Shown here piece by piece: positions 28,549 to 37,658 of a DNA stretch of 64,000 nucleotides. This DNA is from Bacillus sp. 491mf (GTDB lineage: Bacteria > Bacillota > Bacilli > Bacillales > Bacillaceae_G). The stretch spans positions 166,860 to 230,859 of the forward strand of contig NZ_FOLV01000003.1 of assembly GCF_900112415.1 (NCBI RefSeq). Direction: 5' to 3'. Each line of letters begins with the position of its first letter. Positions within the stretch are counted from its first letter, which is position 1. The notes below the pieces were generated by a model, which saw nothing but the letters and a program-made list of their open reading frames with translations, was not told the DNA's origin and searched no databases. Position numbers and translations under genes: made by a program.

Positions 28549-29710
28549 AATCAAACATAAATTTCTTCGTTCGTGACTGTACGTTTAGAATGAAGCCGAT
28601 TGCAATTAGATAGGTGACTAAGGAACTACCACCGTAGCTTAAAAGCGGTAATGTAATACCGGTAATAGGAAGTAGTCCAATTGTCATACCGATATTTTGG
28701 AATACTTGGAATGTAAACATCCCGATTGTTCCGGCACATATATAACTGCCGTATGGATCGTTACTTTCTAATGCAATGTGAATCATACGATAAATCAGTA
28801 GGAAGAATAGTGAAATAACGACGCTTCCTCCTAAAAATCCAAACTTCTCAGCGATATTTGTAAAGATAAAGTCTGTATGAGGTTCAGGGAAATATACTTG
28901 TCCATTTTCCCAGCCTTTGCCGTACAATTCACCTGATCCAGTCGCTAAAACAGCTTGGGTTAACTGATAACCTTGTGTTGGGTATTCATAAGGTGCTAAC
29001 CAGCCATAGAAACGATTTAATTGATATTCCTCTAAAATATGTGCTTTAAAGAATGCGGTGTGTGCAAAGTAAATATACACAAGTATCGCACCAACTCCAA
29101 CAACAATACCAGCTAAACCGAAAATAAAGCGCCAGCGAACCCCAGATACTAAAATCATGGCAGCTAGCATTGCTGAAATTACCATCGTATTTCCTAAATC
29201 CGGTTCTTTTGCAATTAATAATAGCGGTGGTAAACTTGCGGCAAATATTTTTCCGAGTAAGAGTAAATCTTCTCGTGGTGTTCGAATTACATATTTTTCA
29301 TTATGGTCTACAATAATACGGCCAACGACAAGAATTAAAAAGAGTTTCATGATTTCAGAAGGTTGGAAATTACCAAGTCCTGCCGGTAATTTATACCAAG
29401 CAGTTGCTCCTTTAATCGTTTGAGAACCAGGAATATGAAACTCAAGTCCAATAAGAAGAATCATTGCGAATCCGTATAAATACCAACAAATTTGCTTGTA
29501 ACGGTCAAAGTCGATGACCATAACAGCAGCAATTGCGATCGCGCCAATTACATACCATTGGATTTGTTTAGCCACGAAGTTAACCTTTTGTAAACTTGGC
29601 GGTAAGGACGGCTGTGCACTTGCAATAGCAAAACAACTTACTGTAGCGATTGCTAGTACAATTAGAATTAAAACGTAATCTATTTGATATCGAGAATTTT
29701 TATCTTTCAC
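28547..29710 (-). CDS. RodA/FtsW/SpoVE family SEDS protein
   Basis: An integral membrane SEDS peptidoglycan glycosyltransferase of the RodA/FtsW group, which polymerises lipid II with a partner class B PBP. About ten hydrophobic segments. The essential Asp is in AKEPDLGNTM, and PEPHTDFIFTNIAEKFG and the C-terminal LPLLSYGGSSLVTYL are family hallmarks. GTG 29710 is preferred because AAAGGA lies 10 bp upstream; ATG 29737 in frame lacks a ribosome site. RodA is the likelier subfamily, but sequence reading alone does not settle it. Confidence 0.87.
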   Translation of the reverse strand: MKDKNSRYQIDYVLILIVLAIATVSCFAIASAQPSLPPSLQKVNFVAKQIQWYVIGAIAIAAVMVIDFDRYKQICWYLYGFAMILLIGLEFHIPGSQTIKGATAWYKLPAGLGNFQPSEIMKLFLILVVGRIIVDHNEKYVIRTPREDLLLLGKIFAASLPPLLLIAKEPDLGNTMVISAMLAAMILVSGVRWRFIFGLAGIVVGVGAILVYIYFAHTAFFKAHILEEYQLNRFYGWLAPYEYPTQGYQLTQAVLATGSGELYGKGWENGQVYFPEPHTDFIFTNIAEKFGFLGGSVVISLFFLLIYRMIHIALESNDPYGSYICAGTIGMFTFQVFQNIGMTIGLLPITGITLPLLSYGGSSLVTYLIAIGFILNVQSRTKKFMFD

Positions 29711-29764
29711 CGTACTATATTCCTTTCTATTACTCATTGTTATTAAAAAAGACACTATTACCAT

Positions 29765-30142
29765 CTTAGCTGATTTTTTGTTGTTTGCAAATATGTTGTT
29801 TAGATTTAGGGAGGCGAATGTCAGATGAGGGAAGGTTTAATTTGGTGTTGTTATATTGGGATGCATATATGAGTAGAGATAATGCGTTAATTCATAATCA
29901 TAAAATAAAAATGAAAAACATAAATTTTCTTTAGGGTTTCTTTTGCAAAAATTGTATTATTGCTGCCGCTTTCATAAGTAGTAGAACTCTATAGGAACAT
30001 CAAAAATAGACAAAATAAATTATTAATACATTGTTAGTGAATCATGGTTTGGAAAAAAAAGAATCTCCACTACTAGAAGTTGGAAGATAATTAGGGGAAG
30101 TTTCCAAATGGAAATTTTTCTATTATCCTTCTTTCATGCCCA
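29765..30142. other. Gene-free stretch before decayed sugar genes
   Basis: AT-rich bases with no open frame of note. The last ~100 bases translate with interruptions into short peptide fragments that could be upstream remains of the methyltransferase-like pseudogene, but the match is too weak to claim. Confidence 0.4.
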
Positions 30143-30478
30143 GTGTACCGTGAACATATGGTAGCTGTCATAAGAGGTGTTTCTCGTTTATTACATCGAG
30201 ATGGTGTTCTTATTATGTCGTTTCCTAATTCAAATTACTACACACGAATTGAACAACGATTTCAACTTCAAGGAGAGAATGAGGAAGGTGAACAGAGTTA
30301 TAATTTGGCAGAAATCATGATTTTATTAGAAAAAGAACAATTAAAAGTGATTAAAATTCAAGAATTGGGAGGCGATTTAGGAAGATGGCATGAGCAATAT
30401 GCCTCCTCTTGCAACTCACTTATTGGTAGAATAGATGCACATTTAGCAGGGTATAGTTTAATCGTTTCGCATGTATAA
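30143..30478 (+). pseudogene. 3' fragment of a SAM-dependent methyltransferase-like gene
   Basis: About 110 codons reading YREHMVAVIRGVSRLLHRDG, VLIMSFPNSNYYTRI, which resembles the end of a class I methyltransferase (the L-K-P-G-G-x-L-I-x-S-x-P-N region). The SAM-binding N-terminal half is missing and no ribosome site precedes the first Met. In related genomes methyltransferases often sit upstream of rmlACBD; that comparison is from memory. The fragment is probably non-functional. Confidence 0.55.
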
Positions 30479-30512
30479 CATAACGACAGCGTATGTATAG
30501 GAGGGGAATAAA

Positions 30513-30635
30513 GTGGAAACAGAAGACTCCTCTTTATATCGAGAAAAGCATGATGATTATTATGAAGGTGCAAATTCTTATTTATTAAAGCATATTAAAG
30601 ATGAGCAGAGAAAACGTTATTTATTACATGTGTAA
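30513..30635 (+). pseudogene. 5' fragment of a second methyltransferase-like gene
   Basis: GTG 30513 follows AGGAGGGG and opens VETEDSSLYREKHDDYYEGA, NSYLLKHIKDEQRKRYLLHV before a stop after 40 codons. This is the typical N-terminal lead-in of a sugar/SAM methyltransferase, ending just where the glycine-rich SAM motif should begin. The rest is absent. Confidence 0.5.
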
Positions 30636-30671
30636 ACAACCGCATTCACACACAGAAAAGAAAGGATTACC

Positions 30672-31267
30672 ATGATGAAAGAAAAAACGATTTTGGTAGC
30701 CGGTTGTGTCAATAATGAAGAGCTCTTTACACAATGTGAAAGGCAAATTTAAAATATGTTTGTCCCGCCTGAATACCAAGTTTAAATATTGCCAATCTAT
30801 CATGCTAAAAGTATGACAAGTGCATATAATCAAGTAGCTTCATATCCAGCAAAGTATAAGGTGTATTTGCATTAAATGAGAAACTGGGGATAATTGGGGG
30901 AGCAGGCTGCCAACGTATGCCTGAAAATGGTATATGGTGGGAAGGGGAAAAGTTAGCTGGGCAAGTTATTGAGGATCGAAAATGGAATTATTAATTATTA
31001 AGTTTTGAAACAGGTTTGTATGAACCGCAGCTTTTTACTCCTGTTCAAGCAATAGATGGCTTATTTATGGCGACACAATATGATTTGTCATGGAGAGTAG
31101 ATTTATTTGACGGATTTCATTTTTATGATGTTTCACAGTCATTTGAATTTCGCAAAGCAGGTTACTTAGTAGGTGTTTTTAACCAAATGCAGCCGTGGTG
31201 TCTTCATTATAATGGGGATGATTTTGATGCATTGGCCTATGAAAAATATCGGCAAATCTTTTTGTAA
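30672..31267 (+). pseudogene. Decayed glycosyltransferase (Glyco_tranf_2_5-like)
   Basis: Begins ATGATG after AAAGGATT. It reads MMKEKTILVAGCVNNEELFT, then hits a stop near 30750, resumes as YHAKSMTSAYNQVASYPAKYK in another segment, hits further stops, then gives GIIGGAGCQRMPENGIWWEG and finally an open stretch from 31016 (LFTPVQAIDGLFMATQYDLS ... ALAYEKYRQIFL). The pieces are collinear with one small glycosyltransferase, interrupted by several stops and a deletion in the VYLH region. It lies just upstream of rmlA. Confidence 0.75.
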
Positions 31268-31310
31268 AATTATATGAATAGTTCATTTCCAGCATAAGGG
31301 AGTGATTGTG

Positions 31311-32048
31311 ATGAAGGGGGTTATTTTAGCAGGAGGAACGGGATCAAGACTATATCCGATTACGAAAGTAACCAATAAACATCTCCTTCCAGTCGGTCGA
31401 TATCCGATGATTTATCATTCAGTTTACAAATTAAAACAATGTAAAATTACAGATATTATGGTCATTACGGGAAGAGAGCATATGGGGGCTGTTGTCGATT
31501 TTTTAGGAAGCGGGGATGAATTTGGTGTATCGTTTACTTATCGCGTGCAAGACCGTGCGGGAGGAATTGCAGAGGCTTTAGGATTATGCGAACATTTCGT
31601 TGATATGGATCGAATGCTAGTTATACTTGGAGATAATATTTTTTCAGACGATCTTCGTCCATATGTAGAAGAATATATGAAACAAGAACAAGGGGCAAAA
31701 GTATTACTAAAAGAGGTAGAAAACCCTACAAGATTTGGCGTACCGTCTATTAAAAATGGAAAAATTATTAGAATTGAAGAAAAACCGAAAGAACCGAAAA
31801 GTTCATATGCAGTTACAGGCATTTATATGTATGATACACAAGTCTTTTCATATGTAAAGCAGCTCAAGCCATCAGCAAGAGGTGAGCTTGAGGTTACAGA
31901 TTTGAACAATTGGTATTTACAAAAGGGGCTGCTTACTTATAATACGTTAAGCGGCTGGTGGACTGATGCAGGAACTCACACTTCTCTTCAAAGAGCGAAT
32001 ACATTGGCAAGAAATATAGACTTTGGAAAACAGTTCAATGGAGAATAG
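31311..32048 (+). CDS. rmlA: Glucose-1-phosphate thymidylyltransferase RmlA
   Basis: Makes dTDP-glucose from glucose-1-phosphate and dTTP, the first step of dTDP-rhamnose synthesis. The 245-residue short form has the nucleotidyltransferase signature GGTGSRLYPITK (residues 8-19), LPVGRYPMIYHS and the later EKPKEPKSSYAVTGIYMYD. ATG 31311 follows AAGGGAG with 8 bp spacing; the GTG 31302 overlaps that site. First gene of rmlACBD; its product also feeds any dTDP-4-amino sugar made by the aminotransferase at 59.7 kb. Confidence 0.95.
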   Translation: MKGVILAGGTGSRLYPITKVTNKHLLPVGRYPMIYHSVYKLKQCKITDIMVITGREHMGAVVDFLGSGDEFGVSFTYRVQDRAGGIAEALGLCEHFVDMDRMLVILGDNIFSDDLRPYVEEYMKQEQGAKVLLKEVENPTRFGVPSIKNGKIIRIEEKPKEPKSSYAVTGIYMYDTQVFSYVKQLKPSARGELEVTDLNNWYLQKGLLTYNTLSGWWTDAGTHTSLQRANTLARNIDFGKQFNGE

Positions 32049-32056
32049 GTGAATAT

Positions 32057-32602
32057 ATGAAAGTAATTGACACGTCTTTTCATGATGTGAAATTGTTAGA
32101 ACTACATTTGATTAAAGACGACCGAGGTTTTTTTATGGAAAGTTACAACAAAAAAATGCTAGAGAAGATTGGTATTACCTATTCATTTGTACAAGATAAT
32201 ATCTCTTCTTCTGCGAAGGCAGGTACGATTCGTGGGTTGCATTTTCAAAAGGAACCGAAAGCGCAAACGAAACTAGTTCAAGTTATACAAGGTGCTATTT
32301 ACGATGTCATTGTTGATTTACGTAAAGAATCCCCTACTTACAAACGATGGGAAGGTTATATTTTAAGTAAAGCAAATCGCCGGCAATTGCTCGTTCCAAA
32401 AGGTTTTGCTCATGGATTTTGTACGCTTGTTTCGCATACAGTTGTTATGTACAAAGTTGATGAGTATTATAGTGCTCTGCACGATAGCGGTGTATTTTGG
32501 AAAGATAAAGATTTGAACATTCCATGGCCGGTCAAAGAACCTACCTTATCAAAGAAAGATCAACTACTACCACCGCTTATTGAGTGCCAAGGTTGTTTTT
32601 AA
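32057..32602 (+). CDS. rmlC: dTDP-4-dehydrorhamnose 3,5-epimerase RmlC
   Basis: Epimerises dTDP-4-keto-6-deoxyglucose at C3 and C5. The 181-residue cupin has the catalytic His in IRGLHFQKEPKAQTKLV and the Tyr in MYKVDEYYS, with the DNISSSAKAGTIRG stretch typical of RmlC. It starts 8 bp after rmlA and ends 15 bp before rmlB, in an evident operon. Confidence 0.95.
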   Translation: MKVIDTSFHDVKLLELHLIKDDRGFFMESYNKKMLEKIGITYSFVQDNISSSAKAGTIRGLHFQKEPKAQTKLVQVIQGAIYDVIVDLRKESPTYKRWEGYILSKANRRQLLVPKGFAHGFCTLVSHTVVMYKVDEYYSALHDSGVFWKDKDLNIPWPVKEPTLSKKDQLLPPLIECQGCF

Positions 32603-32617
32603 ATAGGAGAGTTGTCT

Positions 32618-33589
32618 ATGAATATATTAGTAACAGGCGGGGCTGGATTTATTGGTAGTAATTTTGTTCATTATATATTGAAACAATACGATAATTATCA
32701 TGTTATTAATTATGATGCATTAACATATAGTGGTAATCTTGAAAATTTACGTTCTATTGAGCGAAATCCTCGCTATATTTTCCAAAAAGGAATCATTCAA
32801 AATCGTGAGCTTTTAGAATATGTTGTTCAGAGGTACAAGGTAGATGCCATTGTTAACTTTGCAGCAGAGTCCCATGTTGATCGCAGTATTGAAAATCCTA
32901 TGCCTTTCTACGATACAAATATAATTGGGACGGTAACGCTATTAGAGTTAGTCAAAAAATATTCTTATATTAAAATAGTGCAAGTCTCGACAGATGAGGT
33001 GTATGGTTCATTAGGGGAAGTAGGGAAATTTACAGAACAAACACCGTTAGATCCGAGCAGTCCATATTCTTCTAGTAAGGCGAGTGCAGATATGATTGCT
33101 TTATCATACTATAAAACGTATCAATTACCTATTATTGTCACGCGTTGCTCTAATAACTATGGACCATATCAATATCCGGAGAAATTAATTCCACTTATGA
33201 TTACAAATGCACTAGAAGGGAAGAAATTGCCGTTATATGGAGATGGATTGAATATAAGAGATTGGCTTCATGTGAATGACCATTGTAGTGCAATTGATGT
33301 TGTACTGCATAAAGGGAAATTTGGAGAAGTATATAATATTGGCGGAAATAATGAGAAAACAAATATAGAAGTTGTGGAGCAGATTATGGCGATACTAAAA
33401 AGAGGAAGAGATGATATTCTTCATGTTAAGGATCGCTTAGGGCACGACCGCCGCTATGCAATTGATGCCAAAAAAATAAAACAAGAATTAGGATGGCAAC
33501 CGACGTATACGTTTAAGAAAGGGATAGAAGAAACAGTCCATTGGTATGAACAAAACGAGCAGTGGTGGCGACCATTAAAAGAAAAGTAA
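32618..33589 (+). CDS. rmlB: dTDP-glucose 4,6-dehydratase RmlB
   Basis: Forms dTDP-4-keto-6-deoxyglucose. The 323-residue short-chain dehydrogenase has the NAD motif GGAGFIGSNFVH (residues 7-18), FAAESHVDRSI, STDEVYGSLG and the YxxxK pair in PYSSSKASADM. ATG 32618 follows AGGAGAG; the TTG 32612 is too close to it. The product is the branch point between rhamnose (RmlC/RmlD) and the aminotransferase of the right-hand cassette. Confidence 0.96.
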   Translation: MNILVTGGAGFIGSNFVHYILKQYDNYHVINYDALTYSGNLENLRSIERNPRYIFQKGIIQNRELLEYVVQRYKVDAIVNFAAESHVDRSIENPMPFYDTNIIGTVTLLELVKKYSYIKIVQVSTDEVYGSLGEVGKFTEQTPLDPSSPYSSSKASADMIALSYYKTYQLPIIVTRCSNNYGPYQYPEKLIPLMITNALEGKKLPLYGDGLNIRDWLHVNDHCSAIDVVLHKGKFGEVYNIGGNNEKTNIEVVEQIMAILKRGRDDILHVKDRLGHDRRYAIDAKKIKQELGWQPTYTFKKGIEETVHWYEQNEQWWRPLKEK

Positions 33590-33600
33590 GGGACTCGTAG

Positions 33601-34455
33601 ATGAAAGAACGGATTATGATAACGGGAGCAAATGGGCAATTAGGGAAACAAATAGTAGAGGATTTTTGTTCAGAATTGTATGAAATATATCCATTTGACA
33701 AAAAATCGTTAAATATTACCGACATGTCACAAGTAGAGCATGTGATGAAAACGATAAAGCCTCATATCATTATACATTGTGCCGCTTATACAAAAGTAGA
33801 TCAGGCAGAAGAGGAACAAGATTTAGCTTATGTAACAAACGCAATTGGAACAAGAAATGTCACGGTTATGGCGCAAAATTTAGGGGCAAAGCTTATTTAT
33901 ATTAGTACAGATTATGTATTTTCCGGTAGTAGAATAGAAGGGTATCATGAATTGCATATACCAGAACCAGTAAATGTATACGGTCTTTCTAAATATGCAG
34001 GAGAGGAATTTGTAAAAAGTTTTCATGATCAATACTTTATTATACGTACGTCATGGCTTTACGGAAAGAACGGAAATAACTTTGTGAAAACGATGTTACG
34101 GATTAGTGAAGAAAAAGAGCATATAGCTATTGTTTCTGATCAAATCGGATCTCCTACCTATGTAAAAGACTTAGTTCACGTGATAAAAAAACTCATGAAT
34201 ACATCATTATATGGAATATATCATGTATCAAATAGCGGATCATGTTCTTGGTATGAATTTGCTAAGCAAATTTTTTCTTATGCAAATAAAAAAGTAAACG
34301 TCGTACCTATTTCAACCGAAGAGTTTGGGGCAAAAGCACCGAGGCCGAAATATTCAATTTTACAGCACAAAATGTTAAAATTAAATGGTTTTTCGCAAAT
34401 GCCAACTTGGGAAGAAGGATTAGAGGGCTTTTTTAGCGAAACAAAGAATCACTAG
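33601..34455 (+). CDS. rmlD: dTDP-4-dehydrorhamnose reductase RmlD
   Basis: The last step to dTDP-L-rhamnose. The 284-residue SDR protein has the N-terminal GANGQLGKQIVE motif, CAAYTKVDQAEEE, ISTDYVFSG and catalytic YGLSKYAGEEF. It ends the rml operon; a terminator follows. Rhamnose is a known component of B. cereus-group exosporium (BclA) glycans, consistent with the neighbouring exosporium genes. Confidence 0.95.
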   Translation: MKERIMITGANGQLGKQIVEDFCSELYEIYPFDKKSLNITDMSQVEHVMKTIKPHIIIHCAAYTKVDQAEEEQDLAYVTNAIGTRNVTVMAQNLGAKLIYISTDYVFSGSRIEGYHELHIPEPVNVYGLSKYAGEEFVKSFHDQYFIIRTSWLYGKNGNNFVKTMLRISEEKEHIAIVSDQIGSPTYVKDLVHVIKKLMNTSLYGIYHVSNSGSCSWYEFAKQIFSYANKKVNVVPISTEEFGAKAPRPKYSILQHKMLKLNGFSQMPTWEEGLEGFFSETKNH

Positions 34456-34478
34456 TGAAGGTAAGCTAGTGATTTTTG
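34447..34478 (+). terminator. Terminator of rmlACBD
   Basis: AATCACTAG pairs with CTAGTGATT around a 10-base loop, followed by TTTTGTTTG. The arm overlaps the rmlD stop codon. Confidence 0.8.
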
Positions 34479-34510
34479 TTTGCCTTTACAGTATTTTATG
34501 TTAATATAAA

Positions 34511-34541
34511 AATAGTACCAGGTTCTAATAACAACTATAAT
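34511..34541 (+). promoter_or_regulatory. FapR-type operator and promoter of fabI
   Basis: AATAGTACCAGGTTCTAATA (34511-34530) is an imperfect palindrome of the FapR type known at Bacillus lipid genes (core TAGTACC with an inverted TTCTAAT). TATAAT follows at 34536-34541, so a bound repressor would cover the -35 region. FapR is released by malonyl-CoA; control of fabI by it is established in B. subtilis. Confidence 0.72.
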
Positions 34542-34565
34542 GTATAAATATAGGAGGATAAATAT

Positions 34566-35342
34566 ATGGATCTTCTCAATGTAAAAGGAAAAAATATTGT
34601 TGTAATGGGTGTTGCGAACCAACGAAGCATCGCTTGGGGTATTGCTCGTTCATTACATAACGCTGGAGCAAACTTAATTTTCACATATGCTGGTGAACGC
34701 TTAGAAAAGAATGTACGTGATTTAGCAGAATCATTAGAAGGACAAAAATCACTTGTATTGCCATGTGATGTAACAAATGATGAAGATATCGCAAGCTGCT
34801 TTCAAACGATTAAGGAAGAGGTTGGAGTTATTCATGGACTGGCTCATTGTATTGCATTCGCAGAACGTGATGATTTAAAAGGTGAGTTCGTTGATACATC
34901 TCGTAATGGCTTCTTATTAGCTCAAAATATTAGCTCATTCTCTTTAACAGCTGTGTCAAGAGCAGCGAAAGAAGTGATGACAGAAGGCGGAAGCATTGTT
35001 ACATTAACATACCTTGGCGGAGAACGCGTTGTATCAAACTACAACGTAATGGGTATTGCAAAAGCATCATTAGAAGCGAGCGTAAAATATTTAGCAAATG
35101 ACTTAGGAAAGCATAACATCCGCGTAAACGCAGTATCTGCAGGACCAATTCGCACATTATCTGCAAAAGGTGTTGGCGACTTCAACAGTATCTTAAAACA
35201 AATTGAAGAACGTGCGCCAATGCGTCGCAATGTAACACAGGAAGAAGTAGGAAACACAGCGTTATTCTTATTTAGTGACCTAGCAAGCGGTGTGACTGGT
35301 GAGAATATTCATGTGGATTCTGGCTATCATATTTTAGGATAA
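34566..35342 (+). CDS. fabI: Enoyl-ACP reductase FabI (NADH)
   Basis: Reduces enoyl-ACP in the last step of each fatty-acid elongation cycle; the target of triclosan-type inhibitors. The 258-residue protein has the FabI nucleotide motif GVANQRSIAWGIA and catalytic Tyr-x6-Lys in YNVMGIAKA, preceded by LTYLGGERVV. ATG follows TAGGAGG. The gene carries its own FapR-like operator and terminator and works with fabH and fabF at the left end of the window. Confidence 0.96.
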   Translation: MDLLNVKGKNIVVMGVANQRSIAWGIARSLHNAGANLIFTYAGERLEKNVRDLAESLEGQKSLVLPCDVTNDEDIASCFQTIKEEVGVIHGLAHCIAFAERDDLKGEFVDTSRNGFLLAQNISSFSLTAVSRAAKEVMTEGGSIVTLTYLGGERVVSNYNVMGIAKASLEASVKYLANDLGKHNIRVNAVSAGPIRTLSAKGVGDFNSILKQIEERAPMRRNVTQEEVGNTALFLFSDLASGVTGENIHVDSGYHILG

Positions 35343-35403
35343 GGTGTATGTTTTTCTGTAAGAAGAAAATAGAATTGATTTTTCGGAAGACAGGACATAA
35401 GTA

Positions 35404-35449
35404 AAAAACGGTAAGAGTTCTATTCTTAGAACTTTTACCGTTTTTTTAT
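35404..35449 (+). terminator. Terminator of fabI
   Basis: AAAACGGTAAGAGTTCT pairs with AGAACTTTTACCGTTTT with a short loop, followed by TTT. Confidence 0.9.
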
Positions 35450-35520
35450 TGAAACTGATTAGTGTGAGTTTGTGCAGTATCTAAATGCTTACAATCTTTC
35501 TAATCCTATCAATGTTAGAG

Positions 35521-35589
35521 TTAGTTAATTGTTATACCTACGCTTGCAAACCCTGCGATAGTAGTAGCAAGACTAACTAAGGAATATAC
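35521..35589 (-). pseudogene. Remnant of a BclB-type exosporium protein C-terminus
   Basis: On the minus strand 22 codons read VYSLVSLATTIAGFASVG, then ITIN and stop, with a stop codon just upstream. This aligns with the end of the BclB-like protein at 63.4 kb ([20 protein letters not shown]). Everything else of the gene is gone. It lies between fabI and manC, at the left border of the island. Confidence 0.6.
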
Positions 35590-35614
35590 CTAATAATAGG
35601 CGTGTATGGAACCT

Positions 35615-36991
35615 TTATCTGAAATCGCGTTCGATTTCTTCCCATGTCATATGAGTACGTAAAATATCATCTTCTATTAGCGTAATTCCCATTTGGACTT
35701 CAATGAATTCTAAGTCAGTAATAGCACGTGCTCCATGCATTGTTCCAACTGGAATGTAAATAACATCGCCAGGTTTGATCATTTTGAACTTTCCGTCTAT
35801 AATAAGTTCGCCTTCTCCTGCAATAATTGTCCAAACTTCTTCGCGCTTAAAATGCATTTGATAACTGAGATTTTTTCCAGCTAAAATTTTAAGCTTTTTG
35901 GTTAAAACTTCATTCCCATCTTTAAGTTTCTCGTAATCTAAAACACGGTAATTTCCCCAACGCTTTTCTTCATACATAGGTCTTGAATTCTCGTGATTAA
36001 TAAGTTCTTTAATTTTTCCACTTTCCTGTTTATCAGCTATCAAAATACCTTCAGGACTTGCTATTATAATTCCATTGCAGATATTTGCTACAACAAGAGG
36101 AAGATTTAGTTCATTGATGATATGAGTATTAAGGGTATTTTCACTTAAAATCCCATTTCCAATAATTTGTGTATCCATAATCTCTGTAAGAGTACTCCAA
36201 GTTCCTAAGTCACGCCATGCTCCCTCATAGGGCATTACCACAATATCATCGCATTTTTCTACAACTTCATAGTCAAAGCTTCTTTGGGGAAGGGCGGAAT
36301 ATTGTTGCATAAGTTCTTCATACTGAACGGGTATTTTCATAGAAGTTAGGTATTGAATTAAAAAACCTAATTTAAAGGCGAATACGCCGCAATTCCAAAG
36401 AGCTTCTTGTTGAATAAGTTCCTTTGCCTTGCTTTGTAGTGGTTTTTCAATAAACTGGTTAACTTTCATATATGGAGGTATTTGTGCTGATGAAGAATGG
36501 CTAGGGGGAGTCGTAATATAACCATACTGTTCAGAAGGATGTGAAGGTCGAACGCCCATAAGTGCAAGTGATGCGTTTGAGTCTGTCAAAATTTGCTCAA
36601 GTTTCAGTAAGGATTCAAAGAAAGAATTTTCTACATACGCATCAACAGGCATGATACAAATAGTCTCATTACCATCAACATTTAGGACAGAGTGGAGATA
36701 GGCTGATGCTAGAGCAATAGCGGGGAAGGTATCTCGTCGATCTGGTTCGACGATAAGAGGAAGTTGATTGTCAATCTGATTTTGAATAATATCAGTTTGT
36801 GATTTGCAAGTCGCGATATAAGTAGAGTTTGTTAAACCGATAGATTGAACTTGTCCTACAATTCTTTGAACCATGGACTCCTGAACACCATGCTCGTTAC
36901 GAAGTATTTTTAAAAATTGTTTGGATCTAGAGTCATTTGATAGTGGCCATAAACGTTTTCCTGATCCTCCAGATAGTAAAATAAGTTTCAT
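35615..36991 (-). CDS. manC: Mannose-1-phosphate guanylyltransferase / mannose-6-phosphate isomerase (ManC type)
   Basis: Supplies GDP-mannose from mannose-1-phosphate and GTP; the fused C-terminal cupin is usually a phosphomannose isomerase. The 458-residue bifunctional form shows the nucleotidyltransferase signature LSGGSGKRLWPLSNDSRSKQ at residues 5-24, the FIEKP motif in the middle and a cupin from about residue 350 (KRWGNYRVLDYEKLKDG, SYQMHFKREEVWTI, GDVIYIPVGTMHGA). It is the first committed step for the Gmd and perosamine-synthase-like enzymes 10 kb away on the same strand. No phosphomannomutase is in the window. Confidence 0.92.
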   Translation of the reverse strand: MKLILLSGGSGKRLWPLSNDSRSKQFLKILRNEHGVQESMVQRIVGQVQSIGLTNSTYIATCKSQTDIIQNQIDNQLPLIVEPDRRDTFPAIALASAYLHSVLNVDGNETICIMPVDAYVENSFFESLLKLEQILTDSNASLALMGVRPSHPSEQYGYITTPPSHSSSAQIPPYMKVNQFIEKPLQSKAKELIQQEALWNCGVFAFKLGFLIQYLTSMKIPVQYEELMQQYSALPQRSFDYEVVEKCDDIVVMPYEGAWRDLGTWSTLTEIMDTQIIGNGILSENTLNTHIINELNLPLVVANICNGIIIASPEGILIADKQESGKIKELINHENSRPMYEEKRWGNYRVLDYEKLKDGNEVLTKKLKILAGKNLSYQMHFKREEVWTIIAGEGELIIDGKFKMIKPGDVIYIPVGTMHGARAITDLEFIEVQMGITLIEDDILRTHMTWEEIERDFR

Positions 36992-37381
36992 ATTCTCCCA
37001 ACTTTCTAGTGATATTAAATCTCGACGTTATGGGGTGTAGCAAGTAAAGTAAGTAGGGATTTTTATGCCTATCTGATTTTTTTAGTACTCGCTCATCTTA
37101 AAAGATGAATTTTTCTTTGTAATAGTATAATCTTACTTCCAATCATATCTTTCTATTTATAAAACTCATTTTCGAAAATTTGTATTGTTCATATTTCTTT
37201 TTCTGTGTTAATTCATGGTCAAAGCAGTTCTTCATACTTAAGGATTAAACGTTGTTTTAAAAAATTGAGCTTTACATTCCCTGTACTTACTATTTAAGTT
37301 TACAAAATATAAAAATTTAACTTAATAAAATTATATGTTGCTTGTAGTTAATAGGTGATAATTTGTCCATAAAATAGTCAT
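36992..37381. other. Gene-free AT-rich stretch upstream of manC
   Basis: I see no gene, repeat or strong hairpin here. It must contain the manC promoter on the minus strand, but no unambiguous -10/-35 pair stands out. Confidence 0.4.
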
Positions 37382-37521
37382 ATTATCCCGGTACTTTTGA
37401 GCGATTGTCCTCCATCTTAAGAAGGGAAAAAGATAGGATGGGAATAACTGCTGGCATGTGCACGGTTAGTTTAACTAATCATCAATGGGGGATCCCCCCA
37501 TTGATGGAAGTTGTACTTTAT
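37382..37521 (+). repeat. Degenerate bcr1-like element
   Basis: Starts TATTATCCCGG, has the GGATGGGAATAACTGCTGGC and GGTTAGTTTAACTAATC segments, the terminal hairpin ATCAATGGGGGATC/CCCCCATTGAT and ends GTACTTTAT. It is diverged in the left arm but keeps the paired hairpin. Confidence 0.7.
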
Positions 37522-37658
37522 CTATGTTTATTTGACAAAGTGCATGTATAACGTTTTCGTTCTATTGTTAGTTTTATTCAACTTTCATTATATTGCTATT
37601 TATTCTTACAGAGAATGTATTTGAATTATTCAAGCTGAAATTTTAAGTTGTGGTTAAA

